Shown here one piece after another: positions 9,952 to 19,871 of a stretch of DNA of 64,000 nt. The stretch comes from an endosymbiont of Escarpia spicata (GTDB taxonomy: Bacteria; Pseudomonadota; Gammaproteobacteria; Chromatiales; Chromatiaceae): contig QFXE01000018.1 of the NCBI GenBank assembly GCA_003349915.1, positions 145,565-209,564 of the forward strand, written 5' to 3'. Position 1 is the stretch's first letter. Each line of letters starts with the position of its first letter. Both the position numbers and the translations under genes were made by a program. The notes under the pieces are model-generated. The model saw nothing but the letters and a program-made list of their open reading frames with translations. It searched no databases and was not told where the DNA came from.

Positions 9952-12330
9952 ATGAAATTCAGTGAAGCCTGGCTGCGTGAGTGGGCCAACCCGGAAGTCT
10001 CAACGGATGAACTGTCTGATCAGCTCAGCATGGCGGGTCTCGAAGTGGACTCCGTCGAGCCTGCAGCACCGGCATTCAGTGGTGTCGTAGTAGGCGAGGT
10101 GCTCTCCATCGAGGCCCATCCAGATGCACAGAAGCTGCGTATCTGTTCCGTGAATGTGGCAAGTGATGAGCCGTTGCAGATTATTTGCGGGGCCGCCAAT
10201 GTGGCTCAGGGAATGCGAGTGCCGACCGCTGTGGTGGGCGCCCGACTGCCGGGTGATTTCAAGATAAAGAAGGCTAAGTTGCGCGGTGTGCAGTCGTTGG
10301 GCATGATCTGCTCTGCCAGCGAGCTGGGCCTGGCCGAATCCTCCGACGGCATCATGCCGTTGCCGGTGGACGCGCCGGTGGGTGAGGATTTCCGGGTTTT
10401 TCTCGGTTTGGAAGATCATGTGATAGACGTAGATCTGACCCCGGATCGTGGAGACTGCCTGGGCCTGCTCGGGATTGCACGGGATGTGGGGGTTATCAAC
10501 CGCTGCTCTGTGACACCACCTGAGATGCCTGCCATTGCAGCATCCATTGAAGATCGCTTTGACGTGGATGTATCTGCATCCGAGGCTTGTCCGCGATATA
10601 TATGTAGGATAATCAAAGGGATAGAATCTAAATCCGAGACTCCGCTTTGGATGCTGGAACGGCTGCGTCGGGGTGGCATTCGCAGTCTCAGCCCGGTAGT
10701 CGATGTCACCAACTATGTCCTGCTGGAGCTGGGGCAGCCGATGCACGCCTTCGACCTGAACCAGCTGAGCGCCCCTATCCAGGTACGTTTGGCTAATCCT
10801 GGTGAAAAATTGACCCTGCTGGGTGCACAGGAGATCGAACTCAAGCCCGATACGCTGGTGATCGCCGATGGGTCGCATCCACTGGCGCTGGCGGGCATCA
10901 TGGGTGGTGAGGGTTCGGGGGTTACAGATACCACTACCGATATACTACTCGAGAGTGCCTTCTTTACGCCCACCGCCATCGCAGGCAAGGCGCGCGCATA
11001 TGGTCTGCATACCGATTCGTCCCACCGGTTTGAACGTGGGGTCGACCCTGAGTTGCAGACAAAAGCGGTGGAACGCGCCACTGCACTGCTGATGGAGATC
11101 GTCGGTGGTCAGCCGGGACCGATTGTCGAAGTTACCAGTCCTGACAAAATCGAGGCGCGTCCCGAGATCCTGCTGCGCCTCCTGCGGGTCAATAAAATCC
11201 TTGGTGTCGATGTCTCAGCGGAGGAGATTGTCGATATTCTCACCCGCCTGGAGATGCAGGTGGAAGTGGTTGATGGTGGCTGGTTGGTCAAAGCGCCGAG
11301 CTGTCGCTTCGATATCTCTATCGAGGAGGATCTGATCGAAGAGATCGGTCGCATCTACGGTTACGCCAGAATTCCCACCAATCGCGGCATGTCCGGCATG
11401 GATATGCGCAGTAAACAGGAGACGGCCTACGACCTCAATCGGGCTAAGCATCTACTGGTGGCAAGGGGTTTTCAGGAGGTCGTTACCTATACCTTTATCA
11501 GTCCTGAGTTACAGAAGTCTGTCGATCCGGATCTGTCCGGGGTCAAGCTGGCAAATCCCATCTCGGCCGATATGTCGGTGATGCGCACCAGCCTCTGGCC
11601 GGGTCTGCTGCAGACCGCCCAATATAACCAATCCCGCCAGCAAGACAGGATACGGATCTTTGAATCCGGCCTGCGCTTCCGTCGTGAAGGGGAAAAGATC
11701 GCTCAGGATCCCATGCTGGCTGGCCTGATTACCGGCAAGCGGATTGCTGAACAGTGGGGCGCGCAGGCGGCTCCAGTGGATTTTTTCGATCTCAAGGCGG
11801 ATCTGGCAGCGGTACTTGCACTGACTGGTGATGCCGATGGTTTTATCTTCAAGCCGGCAGAGCATTCAGCGTTGCATCCGGGCCAGACGGCAACCATCGA
11901 GTACCATGGGCAGTTGGTAGGCTGGATCGGCATGTTGCACCCCGAGCTGGAGAAAAAACTCGATCTCTCAGGTGCCACCTACCTCTTTGAAATATTATTG
12001 GAGAGTGTTGAAAAGGGTCTTCTGCCGGCATTTGAGCCGCTCTCCAAGTTTCCCTCCATCCGCCGGGATATCGCGCTGGTGGTGGACGAATCTGTCACGT
12101 TTGAAGCAGTGCGTGCCTGCGTTCGCAAGGCAGCCCCTGAGATTGTTAAAGACATTCGACTTTTTGATGTCTATACTGGGGATAACATAGATTCGGGTCG
12201 AAAAAGCCTCGCATTGGGATTGATTTTACAGGAAAAATCTCACACGCTTATTGATGAAGAAGTTGAAGGTGTGGTCGACACTGTGTTAAAAAGATTGTCT
12301 AAAGAACTTGGTGCGAAGTTGAGAGAATAG
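9952..12330 (+). CDS. pheT: Phenylalanyl-tRNA synthetase beta subunit
   Basis: The 792-residue beta subunit has the OB-fold tRNA-binding domain (about 39-150), the B3/B4 editing domain (about 210-385, with HAFDLNQL and the [11 protein letters not shown] loop), the B5 domain (about 400-475), the catalytic-like core and the C-terminal anticodon-binding FDX-ACB domain from about 700 ([12 protein letters not shown]). It is 106 bases after pheS; that gap holds AT-rich partial inverted repeats (GCAAAAAATAA / TTATTTGC). ihfA follows by three bases, so the two are co-translated. Confidence 0.98.
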   Translation: MKFSEAWLREWANPEVSTDELSDQLSMAGLEVDSVEPAAPAFSGVVVGEVLSIEAHPDAQKLRICSVNVASDEPLQIICGAANVAQGMRVPTAVVGARLPGDFKIKKAKLRGVQSLGMICSASELGLAESSDGIMPLPVDAPVGEDFRVFLGLEDHVIDVDLTPDRGDCLGLLGIARDVGVINRCSVTPPEMPAIAASIEDRFDVDVSASEACPRYICRIIKGIESKSETPLWMLERLRRGGIRSLSPVVDVTNYVLLELGQPMHAFDLNQLSAPIQVRLANPGEKLTLLGAQEIELKPDTLVIADGSHPLALAGIMGGEGSGVTDTTTDILLESAFFTPTAIAGKARAYGLHTDSSHRFERGVDPELQTKAVERATALLMEIVGGQPGPIVEVTSPDKIEARPEILLRLLRVNKILGVDVSAEEIVDILTRLEMQVEVVDGGWLVKAPSCRFDISIEEDLIEEIGRIYGYARIPTNRGMSGMDMRSKQETAYDLNRAKHLLVARGFQEVVTYTFISPELQKSVDPDLSGVKLANPISADMSVMRTSLWPGLLQTAQYNQSRQQDRIRIFESGLRFRREGEKIAQDPMLAGLITGKRIAEQWGAQAAPVDFFDLKADLAAVLALTGDADGFIFKPAEHSALHPGQTATIEYHGQLVGWIGMLHPELEKKLDLSGATYLFEILLESVEKGLLPAFEPLSKFPSIRRDIALVVDESVTFEAVRACVRKAAPEIVKDIRLFDVYTGDNIDSGRKSLALGLILQEKSHTLIDEEVEGVVDTVLKRLSKELGAKLRE

Positions 12331-12333
12331 GAT

Positions 12334-12639
12334 ATGTCACTGACCAAAGCGGACATGGCAGAGAGATTGTTCGAGGAACTCGGGCTCAATAAACGCGAAG
12401 CCAAAGAGATGGTGGAGATGTTTTTTGAGGAGATTCGCCAGGCCCTGGAAGAGGGCAGCCAGGTGAAGCTCTCCGGGTTTGGTAATTTTGACCTGCGCGA
12501 AAAGAAACAGCGGCCTGGGCGTAACCCCAAGACCGGCGAAGAGATCCCGATCTCTGCCCGGCGGGTGGTTACTTTCAGGCCCGGACAAAAACTAAAGGCA
12601 CGGGTAGAAGCTTATGCTGGATCCCAGCAGCAGCAATAA
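12334..12639 (+). CDS. ihfA: Integration host factor alpha subunit
   Basis: The 101-residue HU/IHF-family protein has the [21 protein letters not shown] helical body and the beta-arm [22 protein letters not shown] with the intercalating-proline region. It dimerises with IhfB and bends DNA at specific sites. Placement right after pheT is the conserved gammaproteobacterial order and separates IhfA from HU and IhfB. Its 3' end overlaps the next gene by 26 bases. Confidence 0.97.
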   Translation: MSLTKADMAERLFEELGLNKREAKEMVEMFFEEIRQALEEGSQVKLSGFGNFDLREKKQRPGRNPKTGEEIPISARRVVTFRPGQKLKARVEAYAGSQQQQ

Positions 12640-12973
12640 CCAACTGCCCTCGATTCCGGGCAAACGCTATTTTACCATTGGCGAGGTCAGCGACCTCTGC
12701 CAGGTGAAACCTCATGTGCTTCGCTACTGGGAGCAGGAATTTCCCCAGCTCAAACCGGTGAAGCGGCGCGGTAACCGGCGTTATTATCAGCGTCACGACG
12801 TGCTCATGATTCGTCAGATTCGCAGCCTGTTATATGAACAGGGATTCACCATTGGCGGCGCCCGCCAGCAGCTCTCCGGCGACACGGCCAAAGACGATCA
12901 GAACCAGAGCCATCAGATCGTGAAACAGCTTCGTGCCGAACTCGAGGACCTGCTGCAGATACTAAAAAGATAG
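12614..12973 (+). CDS. MerR-family transcriptional regulator
   Basis: The 119-residue protein has an N-terminal MerR winged helix ([25 protein letters not shown], then [20 protein letters not shown]) and a short C-terminal coiled coil that would dimerise. It lacks metal-binding cysteines, so its inducer is unknown. This small MerR-like gene directly after ihfA is common in gammaproteobacteria. The ATG at 12614 lies inside the end of ihfA in another frame, suggesting translational coupling. Confidence 0.93.
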   Translation: MLDPSSSNNQLPSIPGKRYFTIGEVSDLCQVKPHVLRYWEQEFPQLKPVKRRGNRRYYQRHDVLMIRQIRSLLYEQGFTIGGARQQLSGDTAKDDQNQSHQIVKQLRAELEDLLQILKR

Positions 12974-13026
12974 CCCCGTTTTGGATTGACAATGATTGGT
13001 TAACTGCCTAGTATTGCCCCTCCTTT

Positions 13027-13103
13027 CCGGGCGTAGCGCAGCTTGGTAGCGCACCACAATGGGGTTGTGGGGGTCGGATGTTCGAATCATCTCGCCCGGA
13101 CCA
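13027..13103 (+). tRNA. tRNA-Pro (anticodon GGG)
   Basis: The 77-nt sequence folds as a standard cloverleaf: acceptor CCGGGCG/CGCCCGG, anticodon arm CCACA-ATGGGGT-TGTGG with GGG at the anticodon, T-loop TTCGAAT, discriminator A and an encoded CCA. It is the usual gene after the ihfA/merR pair. Confidence 0.97.
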
Positions 13104-13110
13104 ATCAGGA

Positions 13111-13145
13111 AAAAGCCGAAGTGGATTTCTACTTCGGCTTTTTTA
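13111..13145 (+). terminator. Rho-independent terminator after tRNA-Pro
   Basis: AGCCGAAGT-GGATTTCT-ACTTCGGCT followed by T6 begins seven bases after the tRNA CCA end. Confidence 0.93.
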
Positions 13146-13287
13146 ATGCTTGCCGTTCGTAGGCCTGTCACTCGCAGCGGATCAGGCAAATAACATTGTG
13201 CTGTTAACGGCTGTCTTGAATTCTGCAAGTTTCCAACTGCCTGCACAAACATCCATCTAAATATTTATCGTCCCAGCGAAAAAAGTA

Positions 13288-13315
13288 TTGCTATTTAAGA
13301 ATATTCCTATATACT
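13288..13315 (+). promoter_or_regulatory. Sigma-70-type promoter for the sulfur globule gene
   Basis: TTGCTA (13288-13293), 16-base spacer and TATACT (13310-13315) lie about 75 bases before the start codon in an AT-rich stretch. The -10 box matches five of six consensus bases. The resulting leader of about 65 bases has no other evident function. Confidence 0.55.
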
Positions 13316-13389
13316 ACTTCTCCATCGAGTCACTGAGACCGAAAAACGAATCAACTACATTTATAAACATTACTGACAGGTAAACAATC

Positions 13390-13656
13390 ATGAAAAAAAT
13401 CATCGCCATCGCTGCTCTGATCGCTTCCACCCAGGCCAACGCTTTCTGGGGTTTCAATGACAACGGCTACAACAACGGTATGTTTGATGGTATGGGTAAC
13501 GGAGACATGGCTTTCAACATGAATGTCTCTGGTAACGCTCGCGGCAACGCTCACAACAGCTACCGTGGTTACGGTTACAACGCCCCCTACGGTTACGCTC
13601 CCTACGCACCTGTAGCTCCCCAGGTACCGGTTGCACAGCCTGCAGCTGCAAAATAA
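13390..13656 (+). CDS. Sulfur globule protein (SgpA/SgpB type), secreted
   Basis: The 88-residue precursor has a short signal peptide (MKKIIAIAALIASTQANA) and a mature part of about 70 residues dominated by Asn, Gly, Tyr, Ala and Pro: WGFNDNGYNNGMFDGMGNG, DMAFNMNVSGNARGNA, RGYGYNAPYGYAPYAPVAP. This composition and order match the structural envelope proteins of periplasmic sulfur globules in purple sulfur bacteria and thiotrophic symbionts. The protein would coat stored sulfur during sulfide or thiosulfate oxidation. It has its own promoter and terminator, consistent with strong single-gene expression. It is the best single clue to the organism's metabolism in this window. Confidence 0.88.
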   Translation: MKKIIAIAALIASTQANAFWGFNDNGYNNGMFDGMGNGDMAFNMNVSGNARGNAHNSYRGYGYNAPYGYAPYAPVAPQVPVAQPAAAK

Positions 13657-13679
13657 GATCGGATTCCCCCTCCCGACCC

Positions 13680-13709
13680 AAGGGCGCTCAATTTGAGCGC
13701 CCTTTTTTT
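13680..13709 (+). terminator. Rho-independent terminator after the sulfur globule gene
   Basis: AAGGGCGCTCAA directly opposed by TTGAGCGCCCTT followed by a T7 run: a perfect 12-bp stem, 24 bases after the stop codon. Confidence 0.95.
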
Positions 13710-13761
13710 ATGCCTCGAATTCTTTACCAAGCCCTGTATTTTTTGTCCACTTGACCAGCCT

Positions 13762-15164
13762 TTAAAGTTTCGGTTCAGTGGGTATTTCAATCCAGAATTT
13801 TGATCCCTTACCGGGTTCGCTCTCCACGCCGATAGTTCCACCCATGAGTTCAACTATCCGTTTTGATATCGAGAGTCCAATACCCCTTCCACCAGTCATC
13901 TTATCGGCAGCATGACGGGGTATGGCTCGAATATGGTGGACATCTCTTCTTGAGTGATGCCCGTTCCTGTGTCGGTGACATCAATGCGCAGTATCCTGGG
14001 GGTCTCCGTATCAACAGCAAGAGATACGCTGCCATGGTCATGGTTGTATCTGACGGCGTTTTTGAGCAGTTCCTGTAGAACCTGTGTGAGGCGTTTCCGG
14101 TCTGCAGTGACTAATATTGGCTGAGGGGGTGGAACAGCATCGAGCTTGATATGTCGTTGTGCGACTATAGTCTGAATTTCGTCGAGTACATGTTTTATCA
14201 CTTGCCCGGCATCGATCGTCTCCAGGGTAAAGGTCAAATTCTTTGAGGTGATCTGATCGAGATCCAACAGTGAATTGATCAAGCTTAGTAATCGCTTGCT
14301 GGCTGCAAGAATTTCGTTGACTGACATCGACTGGTTTGGCGTGAGTGGTTCATCTGGATCAGCTGCCAATATCTGGGAAAATCCCATGATGGCATTCATT
14401 GGCGTGAAAAGCTCATGACTCATGCGGGCGAGAAAATCCGATTTTGCCTGGTTTGCCTGCCAAGCCTCATCTCTGGCTAATATCAGGGCCTGCTCGTTGG
14501 CCTGCAGTTTTTCTGTCATTTTGTTGAAGGCAATGCTGGTTTGGGCCAGTTCATCCCTGCCCTTTACCTGAATGCGGTGTTCCAGGCTACCGTCAGCCAG
14601 TTGACGTGAAGCATCCCGCAACTCCTTGAGTTGGCGGGTCAGATAGAGACCGAGCATAAGGGAAAACAGCGCGGTGAGGGCCATCTCGATACCGGCGATG
14701 GTCATTGCCCGATTGCGGGCATTCTTCATTCCTTCAGTGATGCGGTTGGTGGAGATACCTACTTCCACTCTGCCAAATAGGATGCTGTTCTCCACGATTT
14801 CGGCATGGGTGTCGAAAACCAGGTCACTGACATCTTCCAGTTTTATATCATCAGCAAAAGAGCGGGAGAGAAGTTCAGGATCGCCGCCCTCAGCCAAAAC
14901 AGTTTCATTGTCCATTACTCTCGCGTACACCACTCCAGGGTTGCGGAGTATCTCCTGAACAAAGCTTTCAAGGGAGGCCAGGTCGGTAGAGAGAACAGCA
15001 TTCTTGGTGGTGGTGGCAAAAAGGGTGGCCGTTGTCGAGGCATGCTCGATGAGCTGTTCTTCGTTTGACTGGCGCAGAAAATTCAGACCGCTCCATACCA
15101 ATATCGACAGCAGTATCGCCTCTATGCCGGCGATACCGAGTATGGTTTTGAGCCTGAACGACAT
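13762..15164 (-). pseudogene. Membrane sensor histidine kinase, frameshifted in the ATPase domain
   Basis: The protein has a first membrane segment (about 8-28), a periplasmic sensor region, a second segment (about 155-178), HAMP (about 180-232), a HisKA domain with phosphoacceptor H250 in MSHELFTPMN, and a HATPase domain with N box (LLKNAVRYN) and G1 (DTGTGIT). After FEPYP the frame ends early at 13896. In another frame the missing end is present down to a stop at 13762: [36 protein letters not shown] and KFWIEIP. One extra C in the CCCC run (plus-strand G at 13917-13920) would give [15 protein letters not shown] and a full kinase. As sequenced, the ATP lid and G2 box are lost. The gene overlaps nothing and follows the PhnD-like gene by six bases. 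Confidence 0.8.
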
Positions 15165-15170
15165 GCCTTA

Positions 15171-16008
15171 TCAGCCTTCGGTCAGCTTTTTAAGGAGATC
15201 TATACCCAAAGCCCGTACGTCATCCCAGTCTTTATTCTTTCCCACTTCGATACCTTTGAAATTGATGCTGGTAAGTAACCGTTTGCCTTCCGGATCGTTT
15301 TCCATATTGATCATGACTTTCTTAATTCGTGTTATGGCTGCAGGGTCCACGTCGTGGATGTGCAGCAAATGCGTGAGGGGTAAAGGACTCACTGGTCCAG
15401 AGCATCCTCAGTTGTTCTCTGACTGTTGGGTCGACGTTGTTGAATGTGCGCTGAATGCCTCCACCGGCGACATATAACCCTTTTGCAATGCTGCGATAAA
15501 CGGAGTCGTGAGAGGAGACGTATTTGGCAGAGAAGGGGATGTCGTCGTTGGCGAGATTAGCTCGAGGGAGCACACTTGCGGCAAATGCTGCGGGCGCGGG
15601 AAAAGCGAGGGTTTTTCCCGCGAGGTCATGCAGGGAATGAATGGCACTCTCTTTTCTAACCACCACGATTCCGCGAATCCGTTTGCTTTTCTGCCGGACA
15701 AATACTTCATACCCTGGAGAATCGTGGAAAACTGTGTAGTGGTATGGGTTCATGTAGGCAATATCGTACTCGCCTTTGGCGCAGCGTCGTTCAAATTCCG
15801 GGATATTGGGCGCCGTTTTGAACACAAGCCGGGTGCCGCTCTTTTTCCCGATATACTGCATTATCGGTCCCCACAAACGGGCCAGTTTGGTCGCAGACTG
15901 CTGTGGTACGAGGCCAAATGTGAGCGTGGGTGGCTCCTGGGCCATTGCAGCAGGCTGAATGGTGGAAAGAATGAAGAGTGCTGCTATTGCCTGAATCAGA
16001 TATTTCAT
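15171..16008 (-). pseudogene. PhnD-like periplasmic binding protein, frameshifted near the C-terminus
   Basis: The ATG at 16008 begins a signal peptide (MKYLIQAIAALFILSTIQPAAMA). The mature protein is of the PhnD/phosphonate-type solute-binding family: LTFGLVPQQSATKLARLWGP, EYDIAYMNPYHY, KTLAFPAPAAFAASVLPR and LWTSESFTPHAFAAHPR. Right after HPR the frame runs out, while VDPAAITRIKKVMINMENDPEGKRLL and the rest of the C-terminal domain continue in another frame to the stop at 15171. Removing one base near 15362 restores HPR-VDPAAIT. It lies directly upstream of a HAMP histidine kinase, a pairing in which the binding protein serves as the kinase's ligand sensor rather than as part of an ABC transporter; no permease or ATPase gene is nearby. 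Confidence 0.78.
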
Positions 16009-16235
16009 GCCGTATCTCAGGGATTTTTTCTGAGATATATCACTATCGCTGTCATTTTGACTGGTAAACAAAGAAGTTATCAGTGTAGGTATCGGCAGGC
16101 TCAATGAAATCTTTTCGACTTTTTCAACGGGATCTGGATTCTGGGGAATTCCAGAAAAACGTGGAAGTTGGATGGCGATCTATACTATGTTGTGGGTGAT
16201 TTTCTCGTCGCATGAATATTTGAAAAGGTATGAAT

Positions 16236-16478
16236 ATGGAAATTAATCTTATTCGAGATACGCTGTTTTGGTGTGCGGTGATTAATATCGGACTGCTTAT
16301 ATGGTGGTTTCTTTTTTTCATGCTGGCCCACGACTGGATCTACCGTATGCACAGTCGATGGTTCAGTCTGTCGGTTGAGCGATTCGATACTGTCCATTAT
16401 GCGGGCATGGCGCTCTTCAAAATTGGTATATTTTTGTTTAATCTCGTGCCATTTATTGCCTTGAGCATTGCCATCTGA
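16236..16478 (+). CDS. Small membrane protein of the DUF6868 type
   Basis: An 80-residue protein with two hydrophobic segments (FWCAVINIGLLIWWFLFFML and the C-terminal MALFKIGIFLFNLVPFIALS). It has the family pattern of a short N-terminus, an HDWIYRMHSRWF linker and the HYAGMALFKIG start of the second helix. I prefer the ATG at 16236, seven bases after AAAGG, over the one at 16230. Function is unknown. The next gene begins 29 bases downstream, so the two may be co-transcribed. Confidence 0.75.
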   Translation: MEINLIRDTLFWCAVINIGLLIWWFLFFMLAHDWIYRMHSRWFSLSVERFDTVHYAGMALFKIGIFLFNLVPFIALSIAI

Positions 16479-16506
16479 ACTGAGAAATCGATCGGAAACA
16501 CTTTAA

Positions 16507-16869
16507 ATGATTGATATATTGCCTGAGACAGAAGGAAGCACCCTGGTTATAAAGGCAACCGAGATGCTCACTGCAGAAGATTATGAAACTGTTTTTATCC
16601 CTGCGATGGATGAACTGATCCAGAGGCATGGCAAAGTGCATGTCGCGCTCCTATTGGGAGAAACATTCGAGGGATGGGAAATCGGTGCGATGTGGGACGA
16701 TGCCAGATTTGGCATTCAGCACCGCAATGATTTCGAAAAGATTGCAGTTATTGGTGGGCCTAATTGGGTGGAATGGACGGCAAAACTTGGTGCCTATTTC
16801 ATGGAGGGACACTTACAGACCTTCGATGAGGCGGAATTTTCTGAGGCTATTACCTGGCTGAAGGCGTGA
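16507..16869 (+). CDS. SpoIIAA-like (STAS-fold) protein
   Basis: The 120-residue product matches the SpoIIAA-like family: GSTLVIKATEMLTAEDYETVFIP, HVALLLGETFEGWEIGAMWDD, FEKIAVIGGPNWVEW and a C-terminal AISWLK-like helix (here ITWLKA). Members are small lipid- or ligand-binding STAS-like proteins; no partner kinase or anti-sigma factor is nearby, so its role here is open. It is followed after seven bases by the GIY-YIG gene. Confidence 0.85.
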   Translation: MIDILPETEGSTLVIKATEMLTAEDYETVFIPAMDELIQRHGKVHVALLLGETFEGWEIGAMWDDARFGIQHRNDFEKIAVIGGPNWVEWTAKLGAYFMEGHLQTFDEAEFSEAITWLKA

Positions 16870-16876
16870 TCTGCTG

Positions 16877-17137
16877 ATGAGTCAAACGGTTGATGCGTGG
16901 TATGTCTACATTCTGAGGTGTGGTGACGGTACGCTCTATACCGGGATTGCCAAGGATGTGGCTGCACGGGTCGAGAAACATAATGCAGGGCAGGGTGCCA
17001 AGTACACTCGTGGCAGACTGCCGGTTGAATTGCTCTACACGGAATCTGTTGGCCCGCATGGTGATGCGCTGAGGCGGGAGATGGAGATTAAACGTATGTC
17101 GGCAGCCAATAAAAACAAGCTGGTCTATTCAGGATAG
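16877..17137 (+). CDS. GIY-YIG nuclease-family protein (UPF0213/YhbQ type)
   Basis: The 86-residue protein is a stand-alone GIY-YIG domain: WYVYILRCGDGTLYTGIAKD carries the YVY...YTG pair, followed by the conserved arginine (VAARVEKHNAGQGAKYTRGR) and the glutamate in RREMEIKRM. Single-domain members of this type are found in many bacteria and are implicated in DNA processing. The 3' end overlaps the convergent glcE gene by 13 bases. Confidence 0.92.
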   Translation: MSQTVDAWYVYILRCGDGTLYTGIAKDVAARVEKHNAGQGAKYTRGRLPVELLYTESVGPHGDALRREMEIKRMSAANKNKLVYSG

Positions 17138-18186
17138 AGCCGCCCCGGATTAAAGATGAATTTGGGATCGAATACTTTTTTCAGGCGTTGATGCAGTAAT
17201 GCAATAGTGGGATTCAGGGGATGGAAGATTTCGCCGCTGCGATCACCATTCAGAAACAGTATGGCGTGACCACCGGTTGCGCTGACGGCGGAGCGGATGG
17301 CCTCCATTGAGTGATCTCCCTTGAACCATCTCAATGCACCGCCCCATTCGATGAGCTGTTTCCCCGGCAGTTGGAAGTCAGCTGCTGGCGGCATTGAGAG
17401 CCGCCAGAGCGGGACGTCGGTCTGAAAAAAGGCAAACTGCTGATCCCGAAGTGCTCTCCAGAATATTTCAGCATCTTCAACCAACTCTCCTCCAAACCGG
17501 TTTCTTAGCTGCAATACCCGTGTTTCATCACACTCCAACCGAATGTGCAGTTGCCCATCCATGTGGCAACTGCCGGAGATGGGGGTGGCATCCAGACACA
17601 TGCGCTGCGTAATTGCATGAGCGTTCTCTGTATCTGCTTCGAATAGGAGGGTTGTCTCCTGTGGCGGCAGAGGCAAGACTTTTATCGATACTTCCAGCAG
17701 GATGCCCAGTGTGCCCAATGAACCGGCCATAAGTCGGGAAAGGTCATATCCAGCCACGTTTTTCATCACCTGACCGCCGAAGTTCAAAATCTGTCCCCGC
17801 CCATCCAGCAGTTTGATCCCCAACAGCAGATCTCTGGGAGCACCAAACCAGGGACGGCGTGGGCCGCTGAGACCACTCGCAATGGCGCCACCGATTGTCG
17901 AGGCCTCTGTGAAATGCGGTGGCTCGAAGGGAAGCATCTGATGCTGTGCAGTCAGTGCTGCCTCGATCTCGGTGAGTGGCGTACCGCCCCGGGCGGTGAT
18001 AACCAGTTCCGTGGGTTCATAATCCACGATGCCCCGGTGCTGGTTCAGATCGAAGGGTTCACCGATCAATTCACGGCCGTAGAAATCTTTACTCCTGCCA
18101 CCTTGCAGACAGAGTTGTTGTCCACTCTCCGCCGCCTGAACCACATCGGCTTGCAGCGCTTCACTGATGTCTTGGTTGCCACCCAC
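17125..18186 (-). CDS. glcE: Glycolate oxidase FAD-binding subunit GlcE
   Basis: The 353-residue product is GlcE, a shortened FAD-linked oxidase paralogous to GlcD. Seen features are the PCMH-type FAD fold (LCLQGGRSKDFYGRELIGEP, then TIGGAIASGLSGPRRPWFGAPRDLLLG, then GGQVMKNVAGYDLSRLMAGSLG) and the terminal FNPGRLYP. With GlcD and the Fe-S protein GlcF it oxidises glycolate to glyoxylate at the membrane. The start is a GTG directly after the glcD stop, indicating coupling. glcF, normally next, is missing here; the convergent GIY-YIG gene begins instead. Confidence 0.93.
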   Translation of the reverse strand: MGGNQDISEALQADVVQAAESGQQLCLQGGRSKDFYGRELIGEPFDLNQHRGIVDYEPTELVITARGGTPLTEIEAALTAQHQMLPFEPPHFTEASTIGGAIASGLSGPRRPWFGAPRDLLLGIKLLDGRGQILNFGGQVMKNVAGYDLSRLMAGSLGTLGILLEVSIKVLPLPPQETTLLFEADTENAHAITQRMCLDATPISGSCHMDGQLHIRLECDETRVLQLRNRFGGELVEDAEIFWRALRDQQFAFFQTDVPLWRLSMPPAADFQLPGKQLIEWGGALRWFKGDHSMEAIRSAVSATGGHAILFLNGDRSGEIFHPLNPTIALLHQRLKKVFDPKFIFNPGRLYPE

Positions 18187-19680
18187 TTAGAACCGCTCCA
18201 GTTCAGGAAAACGCAGCTGTCCGGCATGCACATGCATGGCGCCAAACTCAGCGCAGCGGGAGAGGGTGGGGATCGCCTTGCCGGGATTGAGCAGGTTATG
18301 AGGGTCGAAGGCCGCCTTCACTGCATGGAAGATCTCAAGTTCCGCATCGGGAAACTGGGCGCACATTTGGTTGATCTTCTCCAGGCCGACACCGTGTTCG
18401 CCGGTGATGGTGCCGCCTACTGCTACGCAGAGTTCAAGGATCTCGCCACCGAATTTCTCGGCTTTTTCCAGCTCCCCTGGGATATTGGCATCGTAGAGAA
18501 TCAGAGGGTGCAGATTGCCGTCACCGGCATGAAAGACATTGGCGCAGCGCAGGTCGTAGCGTTGTGACATCTCGGCGATTTTCTTCAGAACCATCGCCAG
18601 TTGCTTGCGTGGGATAGTGCCGTCCATACAGTAGTAGTCTGGCGAGATTCGACCTACCGCCGGGAATGCAGCCTTGCGTCCGGCCCAAAAACGTTGCCGC
18701 TCGGTATCATCTTTGGAGATGCGCACTTCGCTGGCACCGGATTGCTTCAGGATGGAACAGACAAACTTTACCGAAACGGCAACCTCCTCCTCACTGCCGT
18801 CCAGTTCACAGAGCAGAATAGCGGCTGCTTCCACCGGGTAACCCGCATGGATGAACGCTTCTGCAGCGCGCAGAGAGAGGTTGTCCATCAATTCCAGCCC
18901 GGCAGGAATAATACCGTTGGCGATGATAGCGGCAACAGCATTGCCTGCGGCCTCTACCTCATCAAATGTCGCCAGGATGACCTGAGCCTTGGTGGGTATC
19001 GGCAAGAGTTTGACCAGCACCTCCACAACCACTCCCAACATGCCTTCAGAGCCGGTCATTAACGCCAGTAGATCGAGTCCTGGACTGTCGAGACCGCCAC
19101 CTCCCAGGGTGATTCGCTCCCCCTCAATGGTAATCAGAGTGACTTCCAACAGGTTGTTCACGGTCAGGCCATATTTCAGGCAATGTACCCCTCCTGCGTT
19201 TTCCGCCACGTTGCCGCCGATGGAGCAGGCGATTTGGGAGGAGGGGTCGGGTGCATAGTAGAGTCCCTGAGACCGGGCTGCATCACTGATCGCCATATTG
19301 CGCACACCCGGCTGCACCCTGGCGCGCATATTTGATTGGTCGACTTCCAGGATCTTATTCAGACGCGCCAGACTGAGCAGTACGCCATCTTCATGGGGCA
19401 GCGCACCGCCAGAGAGTCCGGTTCCGGCACCGCGCGCTACCACGGGGATTTTGTTGGTATGGCAGTAACGGAGGATGGCCTGAACCTGGCCTGTGTCGTA
19501 GGGCAGTAGCACGATTAGGGGCACCTGCCGGTAAGCAGAGAGACCATCGCACTCATAGGGGACCAACTCCTCTTCCCGAAAGATGACAGCATCTGCGGGC
19601 AGCATCTTCAGGAAGGCATCGGCCAGAATTCGGCGTTGTTGCTGCCGGCGTAGTGAATTGTTGTCGGATTGACCCTGCAT
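18187..19680 (-). CDS. glcD: Glycolate oxidase subunit GlcD (FAD-linked)
   Basis: The 497-residue flavoprotein has the N-terminal FAD-binding fold (VVARGAGTGLSGGALP, QIACSIGGNVAENAGGVHCLKYG, LMTGSEGMLGVV) and the FAD-oxidase C-terminal domain (NVFHAGDGNLHPLILYD, TITGEHGVGLEK, FDPHNLLNPGK). It is the catalytic glycolate/(R)-2-hydroxyacid dehydrogenase subunit. In an autotroph it salvages 2-phosphoglycolate carbon made by Rubisco oxygenase activity; this link is inference. It is the first gene of the glcDE pair. Confidence 0.95.
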   Translation of the reverse strand: MQGQSDNNSLRRQQQRRILADAFLKMLPADAVIFREEELVPYECDGLSAYRQVPLIVLLPYDTGQVQAILRYCHTNKIPVVARGAGTGLSGGALPHEDGVLLSLARLNKILEVDQSNMRARVQPGVRNMAISDAARSQGLYYAPDPSSQIACSIGGNVAENAGGVHCLKYGLTVNNLLEVTLITIEGERITLGGGGLDSPGLDLLALMTGSEGMLGVVVEVLVKLLPIPTKAQVILATFDEVEAAGNAVAAIIANGIIPAGLELMDNLSLRAAEAFIHAGYPVEAAAILLCELDGSEEEVAVSVKFVCSILKQSGASEVRISKDDTERQRFWAGRKAAFPAVGRISPDYYCMDGTIPRKQLAMVLKKIAEMSQRYDLRCANVFHAGDGNLHPLILYDANIPGELEKAEKFGGEILELCVAVGGTITGEHGVGLEKINQMCAQFPDAELEIFHAVKAAFDPHNLLNPGKAIPTLSRCAEFGAMHVHAGQLRFPELERF

Positions 19681-19871
19681 TGGGTCATTCTTTCAAAAAA
19701 AGCGGTTGAGGTTAACCTGTTTCTCTTCTGGAAATAGAGGGCAGCTTATGATGGAGCGGAATCAAATCAGGCTAGGGCCAGTTAACACTATACGGATACC
19801 CATCGACAGACCCTAAAACATACACAAGCAAACTGATTTCTGATTTGACGCCGCCCACACATTGGAAGGGG

